Assembly: GCA_000708835.1 (NCBI GenBank)
Contig: DF237301.1
Span: 1 to 64,000 of the forward strand
Direction: 5' to 3'
DNA: 64,000 nucleotides
DNA from: Klebsormidium nitens
Lineage: Eukaryota; Streptophyta; Klebsormidiophyceae; Klebsormidiales; Klebsormidiaceae
The notes beneath the pieces were generated by a model, which worked only from the letters and a program-made list of their open reading frames with translations, was not told the DNA's origin and did no database searches. The translations under genes were made by a program, and so were the position numbers. Below are positions 12,501 through 29,027 of the stretch, piece after piece. Every line of letters begins with the position of its first letter. Position 1 is the first letter of the stretch.

Positions 12501-12976
12501 GCATGTCTTATTGACATTCCTCAAAAAGAGGATTCTCACACTCATGTGCGCAGAGTCTAAAGCTCGTAATTGGAACTTGTTAAAGCCCGCTGATTGAGAT
12601 CCTGACTTGGGACGCTCTCCAACCCCGCAACAGCGGTGGACCGCTGAGCGTCGAATCACACTGGTCCTTCTCGTCGTTTCTAAGACCGCCTTCTCCAACG
12701 CGAAGCTGACTCTAGTGTGCCTGTGAGCTTGCGTGCGTCCGTCGATCGAATTCCTCGACAATAACGCAGTGGGTGCCAGCGAACAAGAGGCTTCACCCTC
12801 CCCTTTGCTGTAACAACCGGTGCGGCTGGCCGCGCTCGCTCGTCATCAATTGTGACGCTCCTGCTAAGGTGTTTCAATCTGCCCCTCAGGACTTGCCCAT
12901 CTTTGACTACGTCATCGAGATACACGCGTTCATCTCGACCTTCGTCAGCATGCCGGGCCTCGAGAAAGACGAGTAG
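6568..12976 (+). CDS. Bestrophin-family (UPF0187) anion channel
   Basis: Seven exons: 6568-6756, 7276-7483, 8071-8198, 8596-8833, 10751-10866, 11936-12166 and 12890-12976, encoding 398 residues. Bestrophins are multi-pass membrane chloride/bicarbonate channels. Family signatures include a hydrophobic helix followed by FFLVFHTSQAYTRF (about 154-167, the conserved FRTNTAYxRF region), LKNHVVMPVPFAFFHLQNF (301-319, matching the cE-I-xxxPxPFxY segment before a membrane helix), and SDPFGNDDTDLPIFDY (362-377), equivalent to the conserved PFGxDxNDLP acidic motif. Three or four hydrophobic helices are visible, at about 92-110, 133-160, 315-333 and 338-355. No plastid transit peptide is apparent; the N-terminus begins MANSASTPLLPDKD, so an endomembrane or plasma-membrane site is more likely than the thylakoid site of plant VCCN1 proteins. 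Exon 3's acceptor (AG at 8069-8070) has a weak polypyrimidine tract and is the least certain boundary. Introns 4, 5 and 6 carry echoes of neighbouring exon ends. Confidence 0.82.
8788..9486 (+). repeat. Decayed tandem copies of the end of bestrophin exon 4
   Basis: The exon 4 end at 8788-8840 (ctgctgacggagaaggagga...) plus about 80 bp of following intron recurs clearly at 8924 and 9081, and more weakly at about 9202, 9311 and 9438. The first two copies also keep the flanking intron text (ccggat..cag.tagt.gtgta.at). The copy at 9081 still has a good donor (cccaag, then ggtgagg). None continues a useful reading frame, so they look like junk duplicates rather than alternative exons. Confidence 0.8.
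11465..11975 (+). repeat. Decayed tandem copies of the start of bestrophin exon 6
   Basis: The acceptor and first about 40 bases of exon 6 (from 11915, gtcaccctttcttcctcgcag, exon from 11936) are preceded by similar copies at about 11465, 11661-11730 and 11791-11860. The spacing of the last three is about 130 and 124 bp. The copy near 11811 keeps the acceptor and reads in frame for 19 codons before a TAA, so inclusion would truncate the protein. CACGTCA and TGACGTCA motifs recur with each unit. Confidence 0.85.
12301..12340 (+). repeat. Copy of the exon 6 3' end, bestrophin intron 6
   Basis: The block ccccttcggcaacgacgaca with its following gtgcgtgcc donor, at the end of exon 6 (12145-12175), recurs almost exactly at 12305-12336, 160 bp downstream inside the intron. 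It is another echo of an exon-intron junction. Confidence 0.85.
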
Positions 12977-13926
12977 GACGTAAGAGGTGTGCAGTGAGCA
13001 GTGCAGAGTGACAGGGGGCATAGTGAGCTGTCCATGATGTGGCACAACGAAGTGCTGTGCAGATAGCGAGAGGGATTTTGCAAGATACCCAGACTCTGCC
13101 TCTTTGGGAGATCAGTGCAAGATGGGTGCAACACGAGTCAGTCTAATTTTTCGTCTAGAGTTGAATCTGTCTCCTTAAGCTCAGAGTTTTGAGCTAGTCA
13201 AAATGGTGGATCGAGGAGATTGTTCGTCTTCAGTCAATCAGAGTCTGGTGATGCGGCACAATTTTCCGAGCCTAGCTCGTCTGAGGTCTACATTCTGCCA
13301 GCTTTGAGAAGCTGTTGCGGTTTCGATCCAGTGCCAAAGATCGCTGAGAAGCTACGGGCCGCTGAATGCATCCTACTGAAGCCCACAGGAAACTTTATCT
13401 TTGCTTTTGTACGTGAGTACGTCGGCGTGTGCCTGCTCATTCGGAGATACGGCATATGGCTGCAAGCAGGCAATCATGAAATTCTATACAGTAATCAAAA
13501 ATTCGGATCGGCCGCTCTTATTGAGTTTTATTGCCTCTATACGCCCTTGTCGATCGGACCATGTGAATTCTCCAACTTTTAAATCTTGGCGTGCTAGCCT
13601 GCGCCCGCCAATATCCATGGGTCACCGTCTGCTCCATGCATGGGGCCGGCCCAGGCTAATTAAGTCAAATCGATCATCATTGGAGCTCAGATTCAAAAGC
13701 ACACATGCCATGCGTCACTTCGTCCACATGATGATGTACGTGTTCTGTTGCTACCCAGGCGGTCATCGATCGTAGCAGAAGTTGGCTGCGGGTTTATCGA
13801 AATTGTCCAGGTTGTTCTCGATCAAGACCGAGGGTCAAGTCAAATCTTGGGAAGTCCACAATGATAACAGCATTCTTCTGACATCATCGCGTCATGAAAA
13901 GACGCGCAGACTTCATGCGCACCAGA
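12977..13926. other. Convergent 3' junction, bestrophin / katanin
   Basis: This 950-bp stretch lies between two stop codons facing each other and should contain both 3' untranslated regions and poly(A) sites. Open frames here (for example 13220-13582 plus) show no family resemblance. Nothing else was recognised. Confidence 0.5.
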
Positions 13927-18888
<4,962 letters not shown>

Positions 18889-19468
18889 GTTTCCTCTGCT
18901 AGAGAGCCTACCAGACCCTTGAAGCTTAATACTCAAGCAGCAACTTGGCGAGCAGTGCGGGGCCTATGCATTCAGGCCCTTTCCCTTCGATCAATCCTTA
19001 CAAGACAACCCAAAAACGTTGTCAAAGCTGCTGAAACGTTCCTTCACTGAAGACTCAGCGCCCTGTAAGCGCCTCCACTGTCCACAGAATTTACAACTTT
19101 CTCATGTGCTACATATCTTGCTTGTGAACAAACCCTAGACAGAACGGGCTCAGGTCAGCGAGTCAGCCATCTGGAACCCGGAATGTGGGTGTAACCGCAG
19201 CCAAAATAGTCGGGAAAAGCAGCGGAACCCTAACTCTCAAAGCCTTTGACAGAGGCCCTCAGGCTGCTCTCGAAACGATACCCTGTACAGTTGAATCAAT
19301 GAATGAATTGTTCAAACTGGAGAGGCAATGTGTTGCTCTCCTTTCTCTTCTGCAATTGGCATTCCCGCATGAATCTTTAGAGCAGTTCGCCTGCGGCCTG
19401 CCCCAGAAAACACAGGTGCCTCTCTTGAAAGTTTTCATCTGATCCATCGCACATTTAGAGAGGCAGCT
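18889..19468. promoter_or_regulatory. Divergent promoter region, katanin / FHA2-like
   Basis: A 580-bp region between divergent start codons. It must hold both 5' UTRs and promoters. A telo-box-like aaccctaa lies near 19227. No coding potential was recognised. Confidence 0.5.
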
Positions 19469-22400
19469 ATGGACGACCCGTCGCAGCCCGCGTCTCCAGA
19501 GGGAAAGGAGAGGCGGGTGGTGGCTGGGTTTGCCAAGATCAGGGGCATGGGCTGGGAGTTTTTCATGCAGAAGTACGAGATTGTGATCGGGAGGAACAGC
19601 AAAAACACGGCGGTGGACATCGATCTGGCGAAGGACGGTGGTGGCATGAATGTCAGCCGGAGGCATGCGAGGATCTACTACAACTTCGACAAGTGAGTTT
19701 ACTCTTTCTTTGATGCAATATTCAGACTTACGCAGCACGGCATGAGGAGACTGCTGAGCGTCATGACAAGCCAGTTTTACTGCAAGGGGCCCTTGTGGTA
19801 CTATCAAAATTTTCAAGTGCGCTTCTTTGCAGACCCTGCCGTTTGTGTAGTCAGGGGCCCTGCCATCAAGCGTGTTTCAAATAAGACATGGGGAATATTC
19901 TGACATTTGAAAGGGTTTCTCCGAAGCTTCTTGTAAACCACCATAGCGCTCTACATTTTGCAGTTTTCTACTTACCGCATTCTCCAACACTCCCTGTGAA
20001 GCCGGATGCCTCTAAAGCATCCTTCAAAGTCTGCAGATGCAACTTACATTTTCTTGTATGCGCCAGAGCGCACGCACAAATATGCCCACGGTAATTCACT
20101 TATATCAGTCCCTTCCTTGCACAACCAAAGTCCCCGACGGCGAACCTTCTTTTGGAAGAACCAATGTTAGAATAGCTTCTTCAAATTACTGAATCAAGGT
20201 CCTGAGCCATGACCTGATGAAATTGTTTCATGTTGCAGGAAGAGATTTGAGATTGAGATTCTTGGCAAGAACGGGGCGTATGTGGACGGCCAGCTTCGAG
20301 TTCCCAGCGATGGCCCCATTCCCCTGAACTCCCAAAGGTGTGCTTATCTTTTTTCAAAAAAGCCATCATCCTGTGCTCACCGCTGTGCATTTGGGAGCCC
20401 TTGAGGATGGTGTAAGGGCTACCTTCGTACATGGATTTGGAAATGTGTTTATCCTGAACATGCGATACAAACAACCTAAAAGGCCCTCAACATTCTTCTG
20501 TAAGGTATCAAAGTTCAGTAGAGCCTTCTAAGGTGTTACAACCTGTCTACTTGTCATTGGAAGCCTCTAAGAGATTCACAACAAAAACGGACCCACTCGA
20601 GTCTTTTCTGACCATCTTAGACACTTTTTCAACTACTGGGCCTCATATTGCTTACTCAGAGTGGGGCTTTGCTTGTTTGGCTCAACGCCTCCTACTCTGG
20701 CGCCTCTCCACACTTTGATAGCAATGCGAGATGCCGCCAGACAGGCAATAGCAAATCGTGCTGTTTCTTTCAGAAAATATCGAGTACTTTCCAATCCATA
20801 AACGGCACTTTACACAAATGCAGCTTGGTCGTGGTGGGGGACTTTCCGTTCTACTTCTTGCTTCCAACCAAGAAGGTCGAGAAAAGGCGTGCTCCAGTAC
20901 ACAGTAGGTTCCTCCAACTTCAACACAAAGCTACTCTTTCCTGAGTGTCTTGCCCCATGTTGCTGTTTCGGAGTGATCATTGAAGTTCGCTGTTGTTGTC
21001 GGCAAAATTGTTGCAACTTGGAATGAAAATGAGGAGAGGGGAAAAAAACTAAAAACAAGGGCTGCTGCTTTAAGGGCTTCTGAGAGGGCTTGCGGTCAGG
21101 TTTGGATGCTTTTCTCTTTCTGACTTTGCATTGCCACGCCAGCTGGAGGAGCTGCAGAAGCCCTTTCTGCAAGACTTTGTCCAATCGGAGTTCATGATCT
21201 TAGTAGTGACTGAAAGCTCCGTTCAATTGGATATGAGTGGATCGGTTGTAGTAGAGTAGTAGCTACCATGAGTTTACCTCTGCACGCAAACACAGTACTT
21301 TCTGAGAAAAGTGCCTTGTCTGAGAGATCTGGCTGATTCCTAGTTTGTCGCGAATGCTGCGGTGAGCTTGGCTTCATCTTTGCTGCTGTGCAATTGTCAT
21401 ATGAGACAACATATGTCTTATCTCATCCATCTCGTTTGCTTCTGAACAGATGGGGACCAAAACAGGCCTCTGCACGAAGGAGCCGACGAGTCCGAAGACG
21501 CAAACGGCGCTGCCGACTTTGAAGCGGAAAACGAGGGCTTTGACCCTGGGTTCGATGCGAAGCAGGCGGTTCAGGACGAAAAGCCGAAGCGGGGAAAGCG
21601 CAAGTCGCACCACGAGGAGAACGAGAGGGGAGGCGAGATCGGATATGAAGGGGCGGGGCCATCGCCTATGGAAATCGAGGGCCTTGGGACCGAAGGAAGT
21701 GGTAAGAAGAGGAAAGCAGGCTTGCAGAGGACTAAGCACGAATCTGGGGAACAAGCGCAGGTGGCTTGGGAGCAACCGCGCAATGGAGCGAATTCCATGC
21801 CTCACGAAGAAGAAAAGTTCGACAGAGCGGCACGGAGTGGGAAGCAGGAAACGCAGGAGGAGAAGCCGAGAGCTCGGAAGGGGGCCGATGCGACGGCGCC
21901 CAAAGGGGGGATCTACGTGAGAAGACTGGAACCTGCGGAAGAGAAGACAGACGAGGTCGTGCTTTTGTCCGAGCAGGCTGCGAGCAAACGGAAGCATGAC
22001 GCTGAGGACGGTCCGGGGGTGCCGAGCGGCAGCCAAAAGAAAGCTTCCAAGAAGAAAGTGGACCCCCCTGCCGAAAGCAGAGCCGCCCGAGAGGGATCCC
22101 CCGGGCCCTCTTTCCAGGGGAGAAGCTTGCGTGTGGCGTCTCCCCCGAGGCGAAAGTGGCCGGCGGACGGAGATGCCAAGCCGGGGAAGGTCGCGCCGAC
22201 GTCACCAACTAGAGCGGCGGCAAAACGAGCGGCGGCGGAGTCGACGGAAGGGAGTGCTCGGAAAGAAAGAGGGAAGAGTGGGCCTGAGGAGACGGGGGCG
22301 GGGAATCGCCAGGCGGCAGAGCGGGAAGTGGTGGAGGCAATTGCGGAGATTCTGGGGGCGCAGGACGACCCGGCAGCAGCCGTGCCTCTGAACAAGCTGT

Positions 22401-23355
22401 TCATGCAGGTTGGTGTCTGCTCTTCCTTTTGATTGGTCTTCTCGATTGGAAAAGAAAGGAAGTAGAGGAAACTGGGATTTCCTCGAAAGAGGGAGGACCC
22501 ACTATGGCCCTGGTGGGTTGGCGTGTGGCTCTCCCCTTTACTTACGACGTGAGAGCGTTGAGTAGGTTTTCTCTGGGAGGAAAGCGCGTCTATTTCCTCT
22601 GCTGGCCGGACTGTTGCTCTACATGCGGCCCTGATCTTTTGTCAAACGCTCTCTTCGCTCGCTTCATCTTCTTCGATCTATGTCTTCCGCTGTGTCTTTC
22701 TTGACTTTCTTAATCCTAGGAAAAAAAGTTGAACAATACAAGCCGGTGATTTTGTAGAACATCAACCGTTAAGTCTGATAACATAGCCGATCCAACACGT
22801 TCACCAGGAACGCTCGGTCTACCTGCGGGGGAGCCATCTTTGGAGAAATTTCCTTCTTATGGGCTCAAATCCAATGAATGCTGCCAATCGTACTGGCACC
22901 TAAGCGTCCTTAAAGAGCGCCCTCAAAAGAATCATGATCTATCTTGTGTGCGCATCTAATGTTGGTTTCAGCAACGGGTGTTTGCGTGCAAAAGGACGGA
23001 ATTCCTAAGGATGGTTCTGACGAGTCACGTTGTCTGCGGTTAATGGGTTAGCAGATCTCGAGCTGATTTCAAGCAGTGACCGTCTCTGGATACGGGAGTT
23101 GTGAGGAAGGAGTAGCCCTAACGCTTGCGCCACCATTCGCTTGTGCAGTTCTCGGAGCGTCATCGCCAGCTGTATGAGTGGACAGTGGGTTTCCTCTTAG
23201 GCGCCACAGAAGAAGACACTTCCGAGCAGGTGCATCGGCCGTGGCTGGCCTTGGCGAGTTTCTTGAAGCGACATCCTCAGCAGTTCGTGGTTGAGTCACA
23301 AGCGAAAGGCCGGCTTGTGTCCTGGTATGCTAGATTGAGGCAGCCTGAATCGTGA
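19469..23355 (+). CDS. FHA2: FHA-domain nuclear protein, FHA2-like
   Basis: Five exons: 19469-19692, 20239-20337, 20824-20903, 21450-22408 and 23149-23355, encoding 522 residues. The N-terminus (about 18-123) is an FHA phosphothreonine-binding domain very close to plant FHA2: GFAKIRGMGWEFFMQKYEI, the GR at 41-42, SRRHARI at 63-69, LGKNGAYVDG, and the final strand FPFYFLLP. The exon 3 acceptor at 20824 was chosen because it gives continuous FHA sequence. Plant FHA2 is a nuclear regulator of stamen development and rDNA-related transcription, and is shorter. Here a Lys/Glu-rich, low-complexity middle of about 300 residues, with likely nuclear localisation runs such as KPKRGKRKSHH, leads to a C-terminal block from about 425 (EREVVEAIAEIL to WYARLRQ) that looks folded and helical but was not recognised. 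The downstream end is convergent with the P2 gene. Confidence 0.85.
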
Positions 23356-24345
23356 GCCGTCAAATGTTTTCGCTCGGATTAAACTTACTAAACCGCCTCA
23401 ACAGATGCAAGAAAGCGTTCTCAAGACAGCTAGTAGCTCTCGTCCAATTCTTCACTTCAGCGGTCAACAAAAGGAAGTGTTGGTGCTTTGCTAAGTTTGA
23501 AGTTTTGATGTAGTTCCTCGATAATGCCGGCAGCTCTTCATCGCCGCAATCTTATCACCGGCGCAATATTTTCACATATATGAAGGGGCTCTCAGACGGC
23601 CCCAGCATGGGGCTGCACACTAAATTGAGATTGGTGATCGGGATTCTGTCCAGAAATACATGATGCCGTCGTTTTGTCCTTCCATCCGTGAGATGCATTG
23701 GTCGCGCCGGCATGCAACCTCCATAGCGAAGCATGCAGAAAATTCACGAGTTGAAAATCGTTACTACATTCATGCAGCCTGCTCAAAGGGGTCATGCCCA
23801 ACGATAATGCCAGCTTGTTTAGCGTGCACGACACCGGGTTGAAACCATAACAATGTCTCTAGTGCATACTAATCACGAGACGTTTGGTATTGCTCGAGAT
23901 AGGGCTGAGTTGATACAGTGGCGACCATCAATCCTAGGTAGGTGCACAGCCTTAGCCCTTGCCCAAACTTGCTTCAGCACAGCAATCGGCCAGGCTCACT
24001 GATCCAATTCAGAACATGCCGCACTGAGTACAACAATACGTTGAGGTGCTCAACCATAGAACAAGGATGAGCATGCCGTAACTTTGTGATGTTGATCTGT
24101 ATTCACCAAAAGCAGAAACAAAGGCATGTCATGCTTGAGCTACCCGGATTTCTCGACCCAGAAATAAGAGACGCTCGGCCATATAGAGAATGTTTAGTGA
24201 ACACGCAAGTACCACGGGGTCTCTCGCTGCACTAGCTTGCGCCCCAGGTACTGCAGAAGGTTTGCAGCGGTCTCTCGACGCTGCCTTGCGAAAGAGAGAT
24301 GGCACCTCAATGCTAAAGAGGGGCTGTACAGTAGAAACGCCCTGC
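23356..24345. other. Convergent 3' junction, FHA2-like / P2
   Basis: Nearly 1 kb between opposed stop codons. It should hold both 3' UTRs. No gene or structured repeat was recognised. Confidence 0.5.
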
Positions 24346-26786
24346 TTAATCGAACAGGCTGAAGCCCATGTCCTGCGCACAACGAAACCCAAATGCTATC
24401 AGGACAACGCACAAGGGCTCTTCGCATACACTGTTCCAACGTTGTCCCATATGACTAATCACAAGAACCTCAGCCGGGCGAATTCAAACACTGGAAGAAA
24501 CCTACCTGCCCAAGAGACTTGTCAAATAAGAACTAGAGTGAGCCAGGAAGAAAACATTGAAGAGCAAATTCCAGGCAAATCAGCCGACATCACAATGGGC
24601 CCTGGCAAGTGATACGCGAAGCCTTTCCAATTATGTTCTACAGACTTGTGACCCATGTCCTGCCATGCCATGTCGAGCTCTCGAGTCTCCTCCCATCGAC
24701 TCACAGGCCAATGCATGCTCTCCCTTGGATGCCTCTCAAGCAGCAAGCTCTTAATACCGTTTTGCACTCTCAACTCAACCAACTTGGTCTCAAGGCCTGA
24801 GTCAACCCGATGGCACCCTGATCTTTCACAATCGAACACGCATCCCCAGGGCAAACCTCTACAGCCAAAAAACCCCTGCATCGTTCAGCCCTTTGCCGTG
24901 TCCAGTTCCGACAAACTCCACAACACACAATATTCAGGCCCTAAGTTCCGAAAACCGGTATGCATCCTCCAGCCAACCCGTACTAGAGTGGAAGGCCACA
25001 AGGGGCCGAGGACACAAGATGCTAAACCTCACCTCGTCCTCCTCCTCTTCCTCCTCCTTCTCTTCCTTCTTCTCCTCCTTCTTCTCCTCAGCAGCGCCGC
25101 CACCACCGCCGCCGCTGGACACGGCACCACCGCCACCACCGCCGCCGCCGCCGGAAGGCACGGAGGCGAACTTTTCCCTCCCGAGCGCAATCACCTCCGT
25201 GATGTCCTTGCCCTCCAACTCCTTGAGCAGGAGCTCAATCCTCTCGTCATCGGCCTCGGCACCAACTGGAAAGATAAGGCAAGGGAATGTCAAAAGGTTT
25301 TCTCGCCACTCCCTCGGGCAAATGTCCATTTTCTCTGCTTCAGGGCAAGTACTTCCTTGACGAAGCTATGAAAACAGAGAGGAACACTTTGTGCTGAACA
25401 TCAATCTGCAGGCCAACTTTGTCTGGGTTCAGTTAGCCGGGCACTTTCATATGCCCTCGATAGACTAACAAACAGTGCCAGAACATGCGGGCATGCTTGA
25501 GTTTGCTGCGAGTCATCTTGCAAGACGCTGATGCCTAACGGGTGTGCGAACACTACAATGTTCAGGTTTGCCTTGCAACAGACACACACGTAAGGCAACG
25601 GCACCACTCTTTTGACTCTCTGAAGGAGGAGGTCAACTTCGTAACAAAGGCACGGCTCCGATCATCTATCCCTCATGTTTGGCCAGTGGCCCCATCATTA
25701 ATGAGATTAATCCTCTTAACCCTGTACCGACCGGAGACCCTGTTCCTCAACCATAGTGCAACTCCAAACCTATCGTCAGCGGATTGACTGTGAAAGAAGA
25801 CTGTCAACCCAATTTCCGAGTGTCTGTGCTAAAATGCGTTTCTGTGCAGCACTGCCCTCTGTTGCATCTATACCCTCTGTTGCATTTGAACCCCACTTCT
25901 TCGGAAGAAAGAACAAGAACTAACTCCCAGAGAGAACGGAGCTCTTAAAAGACATATATCTGCTGGAGAGTAATTACTATGCCTTACCAACTGCGAACTC
26001 CTGCTGATACGATCGTGAACAGGGGCGACAAGAGGTCAACTACTGATGGGCATTCTTCCTTGCCCGCACTTAAACCATTACCAATCGGCTCCAGCTGTCA
26101 CACCCAACGAATCAGCGACGTTTAAGATCTCAAGAATCCCTCTGTGCTTACTCCAGCTGTTTTATCGTCCCAAAAATTGCTCGGCTCCATGACACTGATT
26201 GGCTTGACAGATAAGCACATTAGATGCTCATCAAAAGAAACAAGACTTTACAGATGGACTCGAAAATATAATAAGCCACTTCCTGGACTCACTGCAGCAG
26301 CTCTGGTCACTCTGCACTTGCACGGTAAAGGTTCGATTCATGGGCACAAAAAAAACCGGCAGCTCGGAAGCCCAGAAGCATGACTGCCCCAACCATTACC
26401 ATCCCTACTTTCCCAATCGTAAGGCGATGGCCCAGCACCTGACTTACAGGGAAACCTATCCAACAAAAACTTCCCCCATCCTTCAATCCAGATTCCTTGC
26501 CTCTATGATAAAACATCCCTGGCTCAAGCATGAAAGGCAGGCCACAAATAAGCTGTGTGCTATAAACCTCATTCTCTTCTACTTGCAGAATCTGCTACTG
26601 TGGAGCCCTAGAAGCAAAAGGCAGCTTTTAAGGAGGGACGCCCTTAGAAAGACGGCGCCAATCATAGAAGCAGGCTGTAGCACTCGCGTTAACCCTACCT
26701 GAGCTCAGAATATTCTTGATGTCCTTCTCCGTGGGGCTGCTCTTCCCCCCCAGGACCGCAAGAAGGTAGGCAGCGACGACCTTCAT
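24346..26786 (-). CDS. RPP2: 60S acidic ribosomal protein P2
   Basis: Three minus-strand exons: 26699-26786, 25033-25265 and a 27-nt last exon 24346-24372, encoding 115 residues. It starts [20 protein letters not shown], continues with the helical dimerisation domain ([20 protein letters not shown]), a Gly-rich hinge with two runs of Gly, an acidic Glu/Lys run, and ends DMGFSLFD, the conserved P-protein tail that contacts elongation factors and is bound by ribosome-inactivating toxins. P1-P2 dimers form the lateral stalk with P0 and stimulate GTPase activity of translation factors. Length matches the family (about 110-115). The last exon was found by looking for the missing tail: its acceptor tgcgcag is followed immediately by GACATGGGC. 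A Gly-codon microsatellite (ccaccg repeats near 25098-25153) encodes the hinge. Confidence 0.94.
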
Positions 26787-27283
26787 TGTGACTGCTGACA
26801 AAGAATGCGCCCCTGCGTCTGTCTGCCCGTCTGCGAGATCGGCTGCGAAAGAGGGAGAAGGAGTAGCGAGGCGGGCAGCTCCTTCTCAGCAGATCCTCTT
26901 CGAGTTCAAAATCCGAAACCTCAGGGTGTGCCGTGAGAAGCAAAGTTTCTCGAAGAGGAAGCTCCGGACAGAGGGCTTCGACGACAAACTTTAGAAGGCG
27001 CGGAACTGGACGCCTGAAAGTTCTTCGAATCGAAGAATGGACCGTCGAGCAAGCGCCAGCGCTCAGAACTCGACTCGACCCTGGCCCTGGGGCCACGCAA
27101 ATTGAAATGGAGCACGTGAAAGCTGCTCATGCGAAGCGTTCTGCTTGCCAATGCCAGGTTGCAATCCTAGACGCAAGTCACGCGCCCCAATCAAGTAAGA
27201 CCACTACCGGTACTGATTCTCTTGGTCCCAGCAGACGTTTTTTTCCTGAAGGCTAGGCTGGATCTGAGGAGGTGTGCAAGTCA
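26787..27283. promoter_or_regulatory. Divergent promoter region, P2 / ELP6
   Basis: A 497-bp spacer between divergent start codons, serving both genes. The plus-strand frames in it are not protein-like. No canonical telo-box was found here, although such boxes are common in plant ribosomal protein promoters. Confidence 0.5.
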
Positions 27284-29027
27284 ATGGCGGCGGATGCAAT
27301 GGACACTGCCCTGGGCTTGCTCGGTCACCTTCCCGAGGGCTCGCTCGTCATCATCAAAGACTCGCTAGCCGCCAGCGGTTCTTTCCTGCTACACCACTAC
27401 ATCAGCAGATTGTTGGCTGCCCCAAAAGCTGAAAAGCAAACTCCCACGTCAATTGATGTTCGTACTGAGAAGTCCACTGCTTTTGATGGGAGGGTCGGTA
27501 AGGTTCCTTGTAAGGTTTGCCTGGTGGCATTCGATCAGAAGTTTTCACACTTTGCAAATGTGGGCCGGAAGCAGGGTGTGAACCTGGTTGCAAACGCAGA
27601 GGAGGGCGCGCTACGGTTCGTCGACGGCATCTCGAAACCGTTCGAGTGGGGGGGAGTACTTCCTCGTAGCACCCCATGTGGCGCGGTTGAGACATCCGAG
27701 AGTCTGGAGAGCTTTCTCGAGGGGGGTCTACAGGAGCTATCAATCACGGGGGAGCCGCAGTCTGTCAGAAGCGCTTCTCCAAGCGCCCCCCAGGGCGTAG
27801 TAAAACAGATTGAGACCTCATTAGGAGGTACACTACCAGTCACGCCCCCTTCTGCTGCCATATATCCACACTCTAATTCTAGGAATGTGCCTGGCGTCAG
27901 CAGCACTGGAAGGTCACAATCTCCTTCTGTTAAACAGCCCAGCCACGTTACGGCAATGCTCCCTCCCACATTCACCTGCCACATGCACCCCCCGCGAACA
28001 CCAAGAAGACGGAGTCCACTTCAAGCCCTCTGTCAGCAAATATCTGCAGCTGTGTCGGACCTCTCTGATCAGTCAGAAGCTGAGGCAAAGCAGAACAAAC
28101 GGGCGCCACTGGCTGACGGGGGCCTTGCTATCGTCTTTGATGACTTGGGGGGACCGGAAGCTGCATGTCAGGGCTCGGCGCATGAGGTCCTGGCGCTGCT
28201 CAACTGGTGCCGGACACTGCGGAGTCAAAACGGAGAGGTGCGTTTGATAAGTACCTATTGGCTGAATTGAGAGACTCTCCTCTTTGACTTGGTCGGGTGT
28301 CCTGCTGTAATTTTTCTAAGACAATTGACCAAGCTATATAACATGGGAAGGGGCCGCTGCTTTGAATGTTTGGACAGAGAGGAATGTTTCTTGCTGGTAG
28401 TTCTGGAGAGTTGGACTGTTCGTGCTTTTTGTTTCAACGGTTTGTGCTGGGTCTACGTACTTGCATCTTTGGCAAAAGCCTGAGGCGCCGTGCAGGGTGT
28501 GTGCTTTGGCTTGCACCTAATGTCGGCCCCGCTCGAGTAGAAGTCGAACCTGTTAACATTTAGGTTTGGGGCTTCTGAAAAGTGGCGGGTTGTTCCTTGA
28601 GACGGGGAAAGCAGCTAGCAAGTGAAGGTCTTTGGGCGACGGCCATGATCACGTTCAAAGCGATAACTGAACGTACAATTTCCAAAGTCTGACTAAGAGG
28701 TTGTTGATTTGATGTATACAGCGGGCTTCGGTGGTGGCTCTGGTTCATGGCAACGATATGCCAGACGGGGAGAAAGGCCTTGCATCGATCATGGAACACT
28801 CTGCGGACCTCATTCTTCAAGTCGAGCCGCTGTCAACAGGCGCCGCTGCTGATATCCACGGACAGCTGTTGATCACACAGCGAACCAACAAATGGATGGA
28901 CCATTTGAGGAAAGGAATAGGCGGTTTCGAAGCAACGAAGCTCCCTAGACAGCAGAAGTTTCAGTTCCGACTGCTCGAGACGGGTGTGAAATTGTTACAT
29001 ATCGGAGGAAGCAAGGGTGGCGCTTGA
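27284..29027 (+). CDS. ELP6: Elongator complex subunit 6 (ELP6)
   Basis: Two exons, 27284-28237 and 28722-29027, encoding 419 residues. ELP6 is a RecA-like subunit of the Elp4-5-6 ring, which works with Elp1-3 in tRNA wobble uridine modification. Family-like segments are the N-terminal GSLVIIKDSLAASGSFLLHH, the strand VCLVAFDQKFSHF, the strand LAIVFDDL in the C-terminal half, and exon 2 from ASVVALVHGNDMP through HSADLILQVEPLSTGAAADIHGQL to KFQFRLLETGVKLLHIGG. Arabidopsis ELP6 is about 260 residues; the excess is one Ser/Pro-rich block of about 150 residues (roughly 120-270) inserted before LAIVFDDL. That block lies in frame in exon 1 with no good intron seen, so it is either a disordered insertion or a retained intron. 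Start ATG at 27284. Confidence 0.88.

Noticed and set aside
21374-22208. Minus-strand frames of 220 and 158 codons
   Set aside because: Antisense shadows of FHA2-like exon 4. The plus strand has continuous phase with flanking exons.
24980-25160. Ser/Phe-rich and Pro-rich plus-strand frames
   Set aside because: Antisense of the Gly/Glu/Lys codons of ribosomal P2. Repeat-driven open frames.
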